Shown: positions 1-6,677, counted from the first letter of the stretch. The stretch is 11,279 bases of DNA from Candidatus Uhrbacteria bacterium (GCA_023246415.1 JAHFIK010000041.1:1-11279); one strand, 5' to 3'. Notes: a model not told the origin generated them from the letters alone. Numbers and translations are program-made.

Positions 1-38
1 TCTTGCCGTTTCGAGCCTAAACGTCTACCCTCCTAGTC

Positions 39-818
39 ATGTCTCTCATCAAAACCCCTCAAGAAATCGCCATTTTAAAGGAAGGCGGCGTTATTTTGTC
101 CGAAACGCTTCGGAAGATTCGGGCGGCGTGCGTGGCTGGTTCGACGAGCGAGGAGCTGGATCAGATCGCCCTGGATGAATTCAAGGCCCGTGGCGCAACG
201 CCATCATTTCTAAACTACCGTATTTCTCCAAGCGATCCGGGATATCCTGGTGCGCTCTGTGTGTCGATTAATGACGAGGTCGTTCATGGCCTCCCGGTCC
301 CTGCGCGGGTCATCAAGGACGGTGATATCGTCGGACTGGATATTGGGTGCTGGTATAAGGGACTCTGTACGGATATGGCGACGACGGTGTGTGTCGGTAA
401 CGTTGATCCGCGCGTGCGCGCGCTTTCAGAGGCGACGCGTGAAGGGTTGCGGCGGGGAATCAAAGCGGTTCGCGCCGGAGCGCCGATTAGTGACATCGGT
501 GCGGCCATTGAAGATTATATTGCCCCAAAGGGATATGGGATCGTGCGCGATCTCGTTGGGCACGGCGTCGGTCATAAGGTGCATGAGGATCCGCAGATTC
601 CGAATTATCGTGAACCGCGAGCGCCGCATGTCATCATGCAAACGGGAATGGTCCTCGCGCTTGAACCGATGGTGGCGCTGGGAACATGGAAGATTAAACA
701 GTTGAATGACGGATGGACGATCGTGACGGCGGATGGAAAACCAAGTGCCCACTTTGAAGTCACACTCGCGGTTACCGATAAGGGGAGTGATCTGATTACC
801 CCGTGGCCGGATGTTTAG
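39..818 (+). CDS. map: Methionine aminopeptidase, type I
   Basis: Cytosolic metalloprotease that removes the initiator methionine from nascent proteins. The 259-residue length is normal for a bacterial type I enzyme without N-terminal extension. All five metal ligands of the pita-bread fold can be placed: D101 (LDIG), D112 (TDMA), H175 (GHGVGH), E209 (ALEPM) and E240 (HFEVT). The substrate-contacting histidines H83 (VVHG) and H182 (KVHEDP) are also present. Some motif surroundings diverge: LDIGCWYKG replaces the usual NVDVT-type strand, and HFEVTLAV replaces QFEHT. The ATG is the first in frame. It has no Shine-Dalgarno, but a weak TACCCT lies 7 bases upstream, so a leaderless start is possible. 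A 5-codon open stretch ending in TAA at 18-20 may be the tail of an upstream gene; adk often precedes map, but this cannot be confirmed here. Identity is very secure. Confidence 0.97.
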   Translation: MSLIKTPQEIAILKEGGVILSETLRKIRAACVAGSTSEELDQIALDEFKARGATPSFLNYRISPSDPGYPGALCVSINDEVVHGLPVPARVIKDGDIVGLDIGCWYKGLCTDMATTVCVGNVDPRVRALSEATREGLRRGIKAVRAGAPISDIGAAIEDYIAPKGYGIVRDLVGHGVGHKVHEDPQIPNYREPRAPHVIMQTGMVLALEPMVALGTWKIKQLNDGWTIVTADGKPSAHFEVTLAVTDKGSDLITPWPDV

Positions 819-838
819 AGCCGGGCAAGATAAAAAAA

Positions 839-917
839 GCGACATGGCTTCATGGCTACATTGCTGTTCTAAGCGACGTATGCATCTAGCAGCAATGTAG
901 CCATGAAGCCATATCGC
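839..917. repeat. Long intergenic hairpin of octamer units (map-ruvX)
   Basis: Arms 839-868 and 888-917 are reverse complements at 28 of 30 positions, with a 19-base loop. The left arm is made of degenerate 8-base units (ATGGCTTC, ATGGCTAC, ATTGCTGT). It starts 20 bases after the map stop and is preceded by an A-rich run; no T-run follows the right arm, so it is not a classical plus-strand terminator. It belongs to the hairpin family repeated through this window. RNA from it could limit read-through or protect 3' ends; this is inference. Confidence 0.9.
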
Positions 918-964
918 CATTCTTATTTCTGAAAACGTTAGTTTTACGAAACGATTATCTTTCT

Positions 965-1369
965 ATGCGAGTCCTCGGTATTGATTACGGTGCAAAACGA
1001 GTCGGTCTCGCCCTTGGCGATACGGAATCAGGGATTGCTTCTCCCTGGGGCATTTTGGAACGGAAAGATGATGCGCAGGTGATCCGGGAAATTTTGACGA
1101 GTGCAAAAAAAGAAGGTGCGACCATGCTGGTCATTGGGTTGCCGCGATCGTTACGTGATCCAAACGCACAGAACGATCAGCTCAGAGAGGTCGAGCACTT
1201 TATTGGGATGCTTCGTGCGTCTGCGGGCGATCTGACGGTTGAAACAGAAGATGAAATGATGACGTCAGTCCTCGGCGGACGCCTCGCGCACGATGCTGGG
1301 CGTTCCGGATACTCGGATGATCTTGCCGCGTCAACGATTTTGGAGACGTGGCTGTCCAGGAAGAGGTAG
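965..1369 (+). CDS. ruvX: YqgF/RuvX family RNase H-fold nuclease
   Basis: Small RNase H-like protein of the YqgF/RuvX family, linked in other bacteria to 16S rRNA 5'-end maturation and described as a putative Holliday junction resolvase. At 134 residues it has the usual length. It opens with the family signature GIDYGAKRVGLALGD carrying acidic D7, has the central strand LVIGLPRSLRD (55-65), a TEDEMMTS segment (94-101, D96/E97) in place of the common DERLTT, and a C-terminal YSDDLAASTILETWL helix with D118/D119. These give the acidic residues expected of the active site. The start at 965 puts the signature at the very N terminus. No Shine-Dalgarno is visible in the A/T-rich leader 918-964. It lies between map and recO, with hairpins filling much of both spacers. 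Confidence 0.93.
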   Translation: MRVLGIDYGAKRVGLALGDTESGIASPWGILERKDDAQVIREILTSAKKEGATMLVIGLPRSLRDPNAQNDQLREVEHFIGMLRASAGDLTVETEDEMMTSVLGGRLAHDAGRSGYSDDLAASTILETWLSRKR

Positions 1370-1373
1370 AGCC

Positions 1374-1449
1374 GTGCGTGGTACGTCGTGCGTGGTGCGT
1401 AGGACTCCTTAGAGATCTACCCACGCACCACGCACCACGTACCACGCAC
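1374..1449. repeat. Long intergenic hairpin of heptamer units (ruvX-recO)
   Basis: Arms 1374-1403 and 1420-1449 match as reverse complements at 28 of 30 positions around a 16-base loop. The right arm reads as four heptamers of the CACGCAC type (CACGCAC, CACGCAC, CACGTAC, CACGCAC). It begins 4 bases after the ruvX stop and ends 5 bases before the recO ATG, so it is essentially the whole spacer and takes the place of a ribosome binding site. Confidence 0.93.
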
Positions 1450-1454
1450 TTGAG

Positions 1455-2234
1455 ATGCCCTATCTTCGTGATCACGTCTTTATCCTGAAGAGTGAGCCAT
1501 TCCGCGAGCATGATCGTCGGATTGTTTGTTATGGTAAGCAGCATGGGTTGCTGGAAGGGGTTGCGCGTGGCGCGAGCGCGCGGACGGCAAAACAGGGCGG
1601 ACATCTGGTGCCGATGATGGAAGCGGATTTGATGATCGCCCGCGGAACGCATTTTGATAAAATCGCCGTCGCACGGGTTGTTGCGCATCATCGCGAGCTT
1701 CGTGCTCGGCTCGGGGCGCTTGCGGTTGTTGGCGCATTCTTTGATCTCTTCATTGCATTACAGCGACCGGGAATCGTCGATCCGGATTGTTACGCGCTCC
1801 TTGAGGAAGTCCTGAAGTCGGTGGAATCTCTTCCGGCAGAGCCGTCGCGAGAACGGTCGCGTCTGCTGTTTGCCGGAGCGTCTCTCAAGCTTCTTGATCG
1901 GATCGGATTCGCACCTCAGCTTGCTCGGTGTGCGCTTTGCCATGATGAATTGAACGACGGGGAATTTCGCCAATTGGCGAGGGACGGGTCGGTCGTCCAT
2001 GTGGATTGTTATCGTGACATTCGTGCGATGGAGCCAAATGCAGGATATGTTGTTCCTCAGGCCTTGATGATCGCGCGCTTTTTACGCCGGGAGCCAATCG
2101 CAGCATCGCTCCTGTTAAGCGGGACGTCGCAGTCATTTATTGATGCGTCAGAATTGATTTTTGGATTCATTCGCCAAACGCCATTGTTTCGAGAACCGCA
2201 TGGGATGCGGACCATCGGGGAGCTGATGAGATGA
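1455..2234 (+). CDS. recO: DNA repair protein RecO
   Basis: RecO helps RecR load RecA onto SSB-coated single-stranded DNA in the RecFOR recombination pathway and can anneal strands. The protein has 259 residues, typical of the family. An N-terminal OB-fold is seen at about 1-80 (DHVFILKSEPFREHDRRIV, then GLLEGVARGA). A helical C-terminal part follows, with the zinc-site region at about 159-185: C159-x2-C162 and then H182-x2-C185. Most RecO proteins with this site carry two CxxC pairs, so here one Cys appears to be replaced by His, which could still bind zinc. The ATG is 5 bases after a long hairpin and lacks a Shine-Dalgarno; translation may be coupled to ruvX or begin without one. Family assignment rests on overall pattern and is strong. 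Confidence 0.88.
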   Translation: MPYLRDHVFILKSEPFREHDRRIVCYGKQHGLLEGVARGASARTAKQGGHLVPMMEADLMIARGTHFDKIAVARVVAHHRELRARLGALAVVGAFFDLFIALQRPGIVDPDCYALLEEVLKSVESLPAEPSRERSRLLFAGASLKLLDRIGFAPQLARCALCHDELNDGEFRQLARDGSVVHVDCYRDIRAMEPNAGYVVPQALMIARFLRREPIAASLLLSGTSQSFIDASELIFGFIRQTPLFREPHGMRTIGELMR

Positions 2235-2291
2235 AGGGGTGTCATCCGTCTTCTCAGCGGCAGGGGCGGTCAAATGGGTTATCCAGTCAGC

Positions 2292-2321
2292 TTGACAAGG
2301 TCGCCTTTTTAATGGTATTGA
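2292..2321 (+). promoter_or_regulatory. Predicted promoter of the lipoprotein gene
   Basis: A perfect -35 TTGACA (2292-2297) is followed after 18 bases by TATTGA (2316-2321) with an extended -10 TG two bases upstream. The start would lie near 2328, giving a leader of about 90 bases. The leader contains a direct repeat GTTCAG (2334-2339, 2351-2356) and a short GGTTCTC/GAGGACC stem near 2374-2390. Confidence 0.5.
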
Positions 2322-2416
2322 AGGGATCTCTGTGTTCAGAGGTCGTCTGAGTTCAGGCGGATTATTTTTCGGTTCTCCTTGAGGACCTTCAAAATGTGGT
2401 TAGAAAGGATGGATGA

Positions 2417-3076
2417 ATGGAACGGGTCTGTGGAATCGCAATCTGCGCGCTTGTGCTTTTTGCCTGCGGTGGAAAATCGGAGGCATCGTCAACGAGTCCG
2501 TCCGCAACGGATGGATCGATTGGGACGGAGGGGGATGCGGGATTTGATCCGGCACATCCACCGTTTACCGTATCAGCTGGGAACGCAGATGCGGCCGTGA
2601 TGCTTGGATCTGTCGGGTGCGTGCTCTCGCCGATGTTTATCGGACGGACCGCTCTCGAAGTGGTTCAGCTGACATTTCACTTTTCGGGGATGAGCGGCTC
2701 GTGGCTCATTGGCTCGAAGGGGACGAACTATTTTACAAATATTCGTCTGTTGAATGCGGAGACGAATGTGACGATTGACGGACCCGTTGAATTGCCCGTC
2801 ACCGCAAATGCAACAAATGCGTCGATGACGTTCGCGGTCGCAACGATGAATGACGCATTCAACGTTCCGACAACGATGATGCTGAATACAACGCTGTGTT
2901 TACATGTGAGCGCAACGGAAGATGCGCCAGGTGAAATGACCAGCGGTGTGTATGCTGTCTCGATTACGTCGGACGCAGAAGACATGGTCGTTCTCGAAGG
3001 GAACCGCCAGCTCACGGATGCGGAATTCCATCCCTCCAAACAGGTGTTTGTAAACTCATTCACGGCAGATCCGTGA
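2417..3076 (+). CDS. Predicted surface lipoprotein, unknown function
   Basis: A 219-residue protein with no recognised family. The N terminus has one Arg, a hydrophobic stretch and a plausible lipobox LFAC (14-17), which would leave Cys17 as the lipidated first residue. A low-complexity Ser/Thr/Gly/Asp linker (18-60) follows, then a domain of alternating hydrophobic and polar residues rich in Thr, Asn and Val (about 60-215), most likely an all-beta immunoglobulin-like fold. C68 and C161 could form a disulfide. The layout resembles many uncharacterised cell-surface beta-sandwich proteins of CPR bacteria (inference from pattern). The start is well supported by AAAGGA at 2404-2409, 7 bases before the ATG. 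It is monocistronic: own promoter upstream, strong terminator downstream. Confidence 0.75.
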   Translation: MERVCGIAICALVLFACGGKSEASSTSPSATDGSIGTEGDAGFDPAHPPFTVSAGNADAAVMLGSVGCVLSPMFIGRTALEVVQLTFHFSGMSGSWLIGSKGTNYFTNIRLLNAETNVTIDGPVELPVTANATNASMTFAVATMNDAFNVPTTMMLNTTLCLHVSATEDAPGEMTSGVYAVSITSDAEDMVVLEGNRQLTDAEFHPSKQVFVNSFTADP

Positions 3077-3107
3077 TCTCGGCGACGTCTCTGTGATGAT
3101 CGCATTG

Positions 3108-3149
3108 CCCCCAACCGGGTTGTCTGGTTGGGGGTCTCGTCTTTTTTTT
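3108..3149 (+). terminator. Intrinsic terminator after the lipoprotein gene
   Basis: Perfect 9-bp stem CCCCCAACC (3108-3116) with GGTTGGGGG (3126-3134), a 9-base loop, and an 8-base T run at 3142-3149 after a short spacer. It sits 31 bases after the stop codon. Confidence 0.88.
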
Positions 3150-3150
3150 G

Positions 3151-3181
3151 CGTGAGATCACTCGCAAACGGTGATCGCACG
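3151..3181. repeat. Short inverted repeat upstream of the membrane protein gene
   Basis: CGTGAGATCAC (3151-3161) and GTGATCGCACG (3171-3181) are reverse complements with one mismatch, separated by 9 bases. It lies between the terminator and the next promoter. It may be an operator or merely a second hairpin; nothing further supports a role. Confidence 0.45.
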
Positions 3182-3246
3182 GCCCACAGGTACCACGTAC
3201 GGTTCGCCGTTTACGCCTTAAGCTATCCATCTTCTTTCATTTTCGA

Positions 3247-3252
3247 TACAAT
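3247..3252 (+). promoter_or_regulatory. Possible -10 box, leaderless start
   Basis: TACAAT differs from TATAAT at one base and lies 8 bases before the ATG at 3261, so transcription would begin at or next to the start codon. No good -35 is seen (TATCCA at 3224-3229 is weak). No Shine-Dalgarno precedes this gene, which fits a leaderless message. Confidence 0.4.
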
Positions 3253-3260
3253 GCCGACAT

Positions 3261-4001
3261 ATGCTTAAGAATCCCTTTAAGAAAAAGAAGAAGCCGGGGA
3301 CACGACTTCCAATATTGATCATGGTCGTGACGGTTTCCGCGGTGCTCATGTTCGTGCTATCTGCGTTGCTCGTGACATTGATCCCGAACGGCGTACACCG
3401 AAAGATGATCCGTCGTGATACGACGCTCGGGGAAGCAGGGTCACGATGTGGTGGTCCGATGATTCTTCCGTGCGGAGAAGGGTTTGTGTGCAGCGTCACG
3501 CCAGATCGTTGGGCTGCGGAAGAAGGGGTATGTATCAAAGATACACGGCCGCCCGCGATCGTAAAAAATCAAGGCGAGACGTGCGGCGGCGAAAATGAAC
3601 GATGCGCATGGGGGTTCGTGTGTCAGCCGAAAACGGACGGAACCGCACCAACCTGCCAGCCAATGATCCCTGGCGAAAAGCCGTTTATCATGGCGGTCAT
3701 TCCGCAGGCGATGGAACTGGTTTCCGGGATGTATCAGGCAAAGCCGGGCACAACGATTCCGGTGACCGTGCGTGCGACCGGGGTCACGGGCGGGGCGCTG
3801 TATCTCAAACCGTCCACGGCGTCGCATACAGGGGTCCTTCCGGAGGAAAAGGTGTCGGATCTCACGGCTTCTGGCGTTCAAAATGAATATCGGGGCACAT
3901 TTAAGGTGTCAAAGCATCTTGGCGGCGAGCTGATCGCGGTCATGACCGGAAAGGATGGACAGGAAATCACGCTTGGGGTTACTGTAGGGGCTCAACAATA
4001 A
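3261..4001 (+). CDS. Membrane-anchored protein with two Cys-rich modules
   Basis: A 246-residue protein of unknown function. A strongly basic N terminus (KNPFKKKKKP) is followed by one transmembrane helix at about 17-41, so the rest should face outward. Two tandem modules follow with the spacing CGG-x(4-5)-C-x5-C-x(10-13)-C: cysteines 63, 71, 77, 91 and then 108, 115, 121, 132. Each has a GFVC segment, and all eight cysteines can pair into disulfides. The spacing recalls small disulfide-rich extracellular modules, but I cannot name a family. Residues 140-246 (TIPVTVRATG, EYRGTFKVSK, GVTVG) look like a beta-sandwich. The ATG at 3261 keeps the basic/TM order and fits the upstream -10 box. The ten-base gap from its stop to the next hairpin puts it directly before aspS. 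Confidence 0.75.
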   Translation: MLKNPFKKKKKPGTRLPILIMVVTVSAVLMFVLSALLVTLIPNGVHRKMIRRDTTLGEAGSRCGGPMILPCGEGFVCSVTPDRWAAEEGVCIKDTRPPAIVKNQGETCGGENERCAWGFVCQPKTDGTAPTCQPMIPGEKPFIMAVIPQAMELVSGMYQAKPGTTIPVTVRATGVTGGALYLKPSTASHTGVLPEEKVSDLTASGVQNEYRGTFKVSKHLGGELIAVMTGKDGQEITLGVTVGAQQ

Positions 4002-4008
4002 GCATAAA

Positions 4009-4076
4009 CGGGTTAGCGGGTTAGCGAGTTGACGGGTTCATCCCTCAACCCGCAAACTCGTGAACTCGCAAACTCG
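4009..4076. repeat. Long intergenic hairpin of octamer units (before aspS)
   Basis: Arms 4009-4038 and 4047-4076 pair at 23 of 30 positions plus three G-U wobbles, with an 8-base loop. The left arm is built of 8-base units (CGGGTTAG, CGGGTTAG, CGAGTTGA), the right arm of CAAACTCG-type units. It starts 7 bases after the previous stop and ends 17 bases before the aspS ATG. This copy is more diverged between arms than the others. Confidence 0.85.
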
Positions 4077-4093
4077 CAAACTTTTGTTTATCT

Positions 4094-5491
4094 ATGGAAC
4101 GAACGCTTATCTCAGAGACGATCTCAAGCGTCGGTAAGTCCGTACGCCTCTGCGGCTGGGTGAATAGCCGTCGAGATATGGGAAAAGTCATCTTCGTCGA
4201 TCTTCGGGATCGGACGGGGATCGTTCAGGTTGTGATGGTGCCCGCAGAAATTCCCGCAGAACAACACGAGCTCATGAAGGAGATTCGCTCGGAGTTCGTC
4301 CTTGAAATTCAGGGAGAGGTCGTTGCGCGAAATGCGAAATCGATTAATCCGAATATTAAGACCGGAACCGTTGAGATTTTGGCGAAGTCGATTGCGATTT
4401 TGAATCGAGCAAAAACCCCGCCGTTTGAATTGGATAAAGATACGAGCGGCATCAATGAAGAAGTTCGTTTGAAGTATCGCTATCTCGACCTTCGCACCGA
4501 ACGCATGCAGAAGAACATTCGCTTGCGTGATGCGATCATTACGCGGTTCCGTGACTTCCTGCACGCGCGTCAGTTCTGTGAGATTGAGACGCCGTATCTC
4601 ACCAAGGGAACGCCGGAAGGCGCACGTGAGTTTATTGTCCCGTCACGATTGCATCCGGGAAACTTTTACGTCCTTCCGCAATCACCTCAGCAGTTTAAGC
4701 AGTTGTTGATGGTTGGCGGGATGGAAAAGTATTTCCAGATCGCCCGGTGTTTCCGCGATGAAGACCAGCGCGGGGATCGCCAGCCAGAATTCACTCAGCT
4801 AGATATGGAGATGTCCTTCGTCGAGCAGGAGGATGTGCTTCAGCTCGTTGAAGAGATGATGATCGACATGGTGAAGGCAACCGCTCCGGAAAAGCGCATC
4901 CAGCAGATTCCATTCCCACGGTTGACCTATAAGGAAGCCATGGAGAAGTATAACAGCGACAAGCCAGACCTTCGTGAAGATAAGAATGATCCAAACCTCC
5001 TCGCCTTCTGCTGGGTGATTGATTTTCCATTCTTCGAGCAGGATGGGAATGGCGGGTGGACGTTTACACATAACCCGTTCAGTGCGCCGCAGCCGGAATA
5101 CATGGAACAGCTTCGCGAGAAGCGGGATGTTGGTTCCATTCTTGCCGCGCAATACGATATCGTTCTGAATGGCTATGAAGTCGGCGGCGGCAGTATTCGA
5201 AATCATCGCCCGGAGGATTTGAAGACCGTGTTTGAAATCATGGGCGCATCAGAAGAAGAGATTCAGACACAGTACGGACACATGCTGGAAGCGTTCGAAT
5301 ACGGTGCTCCTCCACATGGTGGCATCGCGCCAGGCGTCGACCGCATTGTCATGATCCTTGCGAACGAGCCGAACATCCGCGAAGTCATCCCGATTCCAAA
5401 GACCGGTGACGCGCGCGACTTGATGATGGACGCGCCAAGTCCGCTCCCGGCAAAAGCGCTCGCCGAAGCGAATATCCGACTGAAGGCATAG
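4094..5491 (+). CDS. aspS: Aspartyl-tRNA synthetase, GAD domain absent
   Basis: Class II synthetase charging tRNA-Asp with aspartate. The N-terminal anticodon-binding OB-fold (about 1-105, CGWVNSRRDMGKVIFVDLRDR) and the catalytic core are of bacterial type: the LKYRYLDLR linker (126-134), TPEGAREFIVPSR, LPQSPQQFKQLLM, motif 2 at 220-224 (FRDED) with QPEFTQLDMEMSF, and motif 3 GGIAPGVDR (409-417), then VIPIPKT. At 465 residues it is about 125 shorter than typical bacterial AspRS. The shortfall falls in one place: YNSDKPDLR (286-294) runs almost straight into LLAFCWVIDFPFFE (302-315), so the GAD insertion domain is missing, as I recall for CPR lineages. M29 occupies the anticodon-domain position where E. 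coli has Leu30 and some non-discriminating enzymes have His. Whether it also charges tRNA-Asn cannot be told. No Shine-Dalgarno is visible. Confidence 0.97.
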   Translation: MERTLISETISSVGKSVRLCGWVNSRRDMGKVIFVDLRDRTGIVQVVMVPAEIPAEQHELMKEIRSEFVLEIQGEVVARNAKSINPNIKTGTVEILAKSIAILNRAKTPPFELDKDTSGINEEVRLKYRYLDLRTERMQKNIRLRDAIITRFRDFLHARQFCEIETPYLTKGTPEGAREFIVPSRLHPGNFYVLPQSPQQFKQLLMVGGMEKYFQIARCFRDEDQRGDRQPEFTQLDMEMSFVEQEDVLQLVEEMMIDMVKATAPEKRIQQIPFPRLTYKEAMEKYNSDKPDLREDKNDPNLLAFCWVIDFPFFEQDGNGGWTFTHNPFSAPQPEYMEQLREKRDVGSILAAQYDIVLNGYEVGGGSIRNHRPEDLKTVFEIMGASEEEIQTQYGHMLEAFEYGAPPHGGIAPGVDRIVMILANEPNIREVIPIPKTGDARDLMMDAPSPLPAKALAEANIRLKA

Positions 5492-5552
5492 GGGGCTTAT
5501 GGCTATTGGCTTTCGGCTTTTGGCCAGAGAGATAGAATATTGAATGAAATAA

Positions 5553-5586
5553 AAAAGAGACTTCGACGATCGTCGAAGTCTCTTTT
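5553..5586. terminator. Perfect palindrome, probable bidirectional terminator
   Basis: A perfect 34-base palindrome: A4-GAGACTTCGACGA followed by its reverse complement ending in T4, with extra A on the left edge. It presents a stem followed by T residues in both directions. It lies 61 bases after the aspS stop, in the convergent gap between aspS and the minus-strand island, where a terminator working both ways is expected. Confidence 0.75.
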
Positions 5587-5588
5587 GA

Positions 5589-5717
5589 TGTCATCCCGAA
5601 CCAATGCGAGATGATCATTGCAGGAAGCCTGAGGGATCTCAGAAAGCGTCACGCACACTTCCTGAGATCCCTCACCGGCTTCCTGCGGATCCAGATATGC
5701 AACGGTTCGGGATGACA
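5589..5717. repeat. REP/MITE-like compound palindrome
   Basis: A 129-base element with perfect 14-base terminal inverted repeats TGTCATCCCGAACC (5589-5602 and 5704-5717). Inner arms (5621-5642 and 5662-5685) match apart from a 2-base bulge and contain a GAGGGATCTCAG core. Middle segments are less paired and contain small palindromes (ATGATCAT, GGATCC). The TGTCATCCCGA and GAGGGATCTC words resemble a widespread class of REP-like repeats in environmental bacterial genomes (from memory). It has no coding capacity. Confidence 0.75.
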
Positions 5718-5793
5718 TAAGAGATGTTTTTGCGCAGTCATTTTTGAGCGGCCAATAGCCAAAAGCCAAAAGCCGATCGCCATTAAAACGCAG

Positions 5794-5822
5794 AAGGGGG
5801 CGCACGAGTCGTGCGTCCCCTT
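5794..5822 (-). terminator. Hairpin 26 bases after the stop of the 5849 gene
   Basis: Arms 5794-5807 and 5809-5822 are complementary over 14 positions with one G-U wobble; the tip must open to form a loop. On the minus strand the stem follows the stop codon after 26 bases and is followed by CTGCGTTTTAA, a weak T tract. Equivalent hairpins follow the other three island genes. Confidence 0.6.
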
Positions 5823-5848
5823 TGGAGCGAGTCCGGGTTCCCTGGCGG

Positions 5849-6496
5849 TTATGCCACGGCAACGTCGGTGTGGATTCTGATGAAGTTGCTGTACCACGGA
5901 ACGATGGCGCGCCAGGCGCGTTTTGCGCGATAGTCGTGTTCAGTGATGTATTGCGTTCGAAATTCAGGACCTCGATCGAGCGGTGCGGTCAACGCCAGTT
6001 TGAGAAACGGAATCGTGATTTCACCCGGCTTTGTCGTGAGCGCATCAAGCGTGAGTTCGTTGAGGCCAGCGTCCGTAAGGTCATCGTGGACAATAGGCTG
6101 CATGCCGTATGTTTGTGCGGCATTCGCAAATGCATCGACATCCATTCGATCGTGGAATCCGCACACCGCAATGCGTTCAATGTTGCGGCACCGATCGAGG
6201 ATGGGCGTAAAATCTTGCCGTTGCGTTCCGTTTTCTGATTCTTCGAGCGTGACGCGCGAAATCAGAAATGTATCGTTCGCGAAATCAATCGGCAGATTGT
6301 CGGAAATGCACGAGAAGTCCGGTTTGTCCCGATGGGAGGGGTCGGCATGGAGGAGCCAATACACGCCCCACTTCGACGAACGAAATCGTGTTTCAATAAC
6401 GGTTCCAAGTGCTCTGTAGTAGTCTGCCTTTCTGGTGCTTCCAAACACGCGATGAATGTAAGTATCCGCAGGGTGAATGAAAAGAGCGACATTCAT
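5849..6496 (-). CDS. Unknown protein, island family A, copy 1
   Basis: A 215-residue predicted cytosolic protein with no signal or membrane segment. It is clearly paralogous to the next minus-strand gene: both begin MNVALF, then P-x-D (9-11), share a helix plus strand at 24-49 (YYRALG...YWLLH), the block AVCGFHDRMDV (110-120; AVCGFNDRSEV in the paralogue), a (D/E)DLT-x2-GL segment (139-145), IPFLKL (162-167) and a basic Tyr/Arg-rich C terminus. The alternation of strands and helices suggests a Rossmann-like or isochorismatase-like alpha/beta fold, but I do not see that family's catalytic Lys and Cys at their usual places. The paralogy is why I accept the minus strand here although the plus strand is also partly open. 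The ATG lies 7 bases after a -10 box with no Shine-Dalgarno: a leaderless start. Confidence 0.75.
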   Translation of the reverse strand: MNVALFIHPADTYIHRVFGSTRKADYYRALGTVIETRFRSSKWGVYWLLHADPSHRDKPDFSCISDNLPIDFANDTFLISRVTLEESENGTQRQDFTPILDRCRNIERIAVCGFHDRMDVDAFANAAQTYGMQPIVHDDLTDAGLNELTLDALTTKPGEITIPFLKLALTAPLDRGPEFRTQYITEHDYRAKRAWRAIVPWYSNFIRIHTDVAVA

Positions 6497-6503
6497 GGTT
6501 CGG

Positions 6504-6531
6504 ATTTAAGCAGAATTTTCAAAAATGTCAA
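6504..6531 (-). promoter_or_regulatory. Promoter of the 5849-6496 gene, leaderless
   Basis: On the minus strand TTGACA (6531-6526), a 16-base spacer ending in TGC, then TTAAAT (6509-6504), and 7 bases to the ATG at 6496. The same order and downstream CCGA(A/G)CC word occur in front of its paralogue. Confidence 0.65.
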
Positions 6532-6537
6532 CCCGCG

Positions 6538-6613
6538 AGAGCACAGTACACAGAGCACAAGGCACAGACTGACCGAAATCAGCCTGTGCCTTGTGCTCTG
6601 TGTACTGTGCTCT
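6538..6613. repeat. Long intergenic hairpin of GAGCACA heptamers, copy 1
   Basis: Arms 6538-6572 and 6579-6613 are reverse complements over 35 bases with one mismatch and a 6-base loop. Units are GAGCACA, GTACACA, GAGCACA, AGGCACA. The apex (CTGACCG, TCAGCCTGTG) is shared with the hairpin at 8350-8426. It lies 6 bases beyond the -35 box of the gene on its left and 11 bases from the terminator hairpin on its right. Confidence 0.95.
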
Positions 6614-6624
6614 AAAGAACGCAA

Positions 6625-6651
6625 TAGGGATGCACGACATGTGCATCCCTA
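6625..6651 (-). terminator. Hairpin 26 bases after the stop of the 6678 gene
   Basis: Perfect 11-bp stem, 6625-6635 (TAGGGATGCAC) with 6641-6651, and a 5-base loop. On the minus strand it follows the stop by 26 bases and is followed by TTGCGTTCTTT. The T tract is weak, so RNA end protection rather than termination is possible. Confidence 0.65.
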
Positions 6652-6677
6652 GCGATAGGTATAAATAACGTTGGACT

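Larger units (their letters stand above)
5494..5780. repeat. Split heptamer-repeat hairpin, arms 220 bases apart
   Basis: The left arm (5494-5525) consists of GGCTTAT, GGCTATT, GGCTTTC, GGCTTTT units. The right arm (5750-5774, with a degenerate extension to 5780) consists of AGCCAAA-type units. The best 25-base alignment (5501-5525 with 5750-5774) pairs at 22 positions. The 224 bases between the arms contain a palindromic terminator and a REP-like element, so the hairpin seems to have been opened by insertion. Together with these elements it fills the 357-base gap between aspS and the convergent gene at 5849; no gene is seen in that gap. Confidence 0.8.

Noticed and set aside
1..20. Tail of an upstream gene ending LPFRA, TAA at 18-20
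   Set aside because: Only five codons are visible; an adk-map order would fit, but nothing in the sequence identifies it.
426..920. 164-codon minus-strand frame antisense to map
   Set aside because: It overlaps a certain metal-protease gene and the map-ruvX hairpin; no start signals.
5822..6419. Plus-strand reading frames (5822-6238, 5943-6419) opposite the first family A gene
   Set aside because: Antisense shadows of a minus-strand gene supported by paralogy and a promoter.
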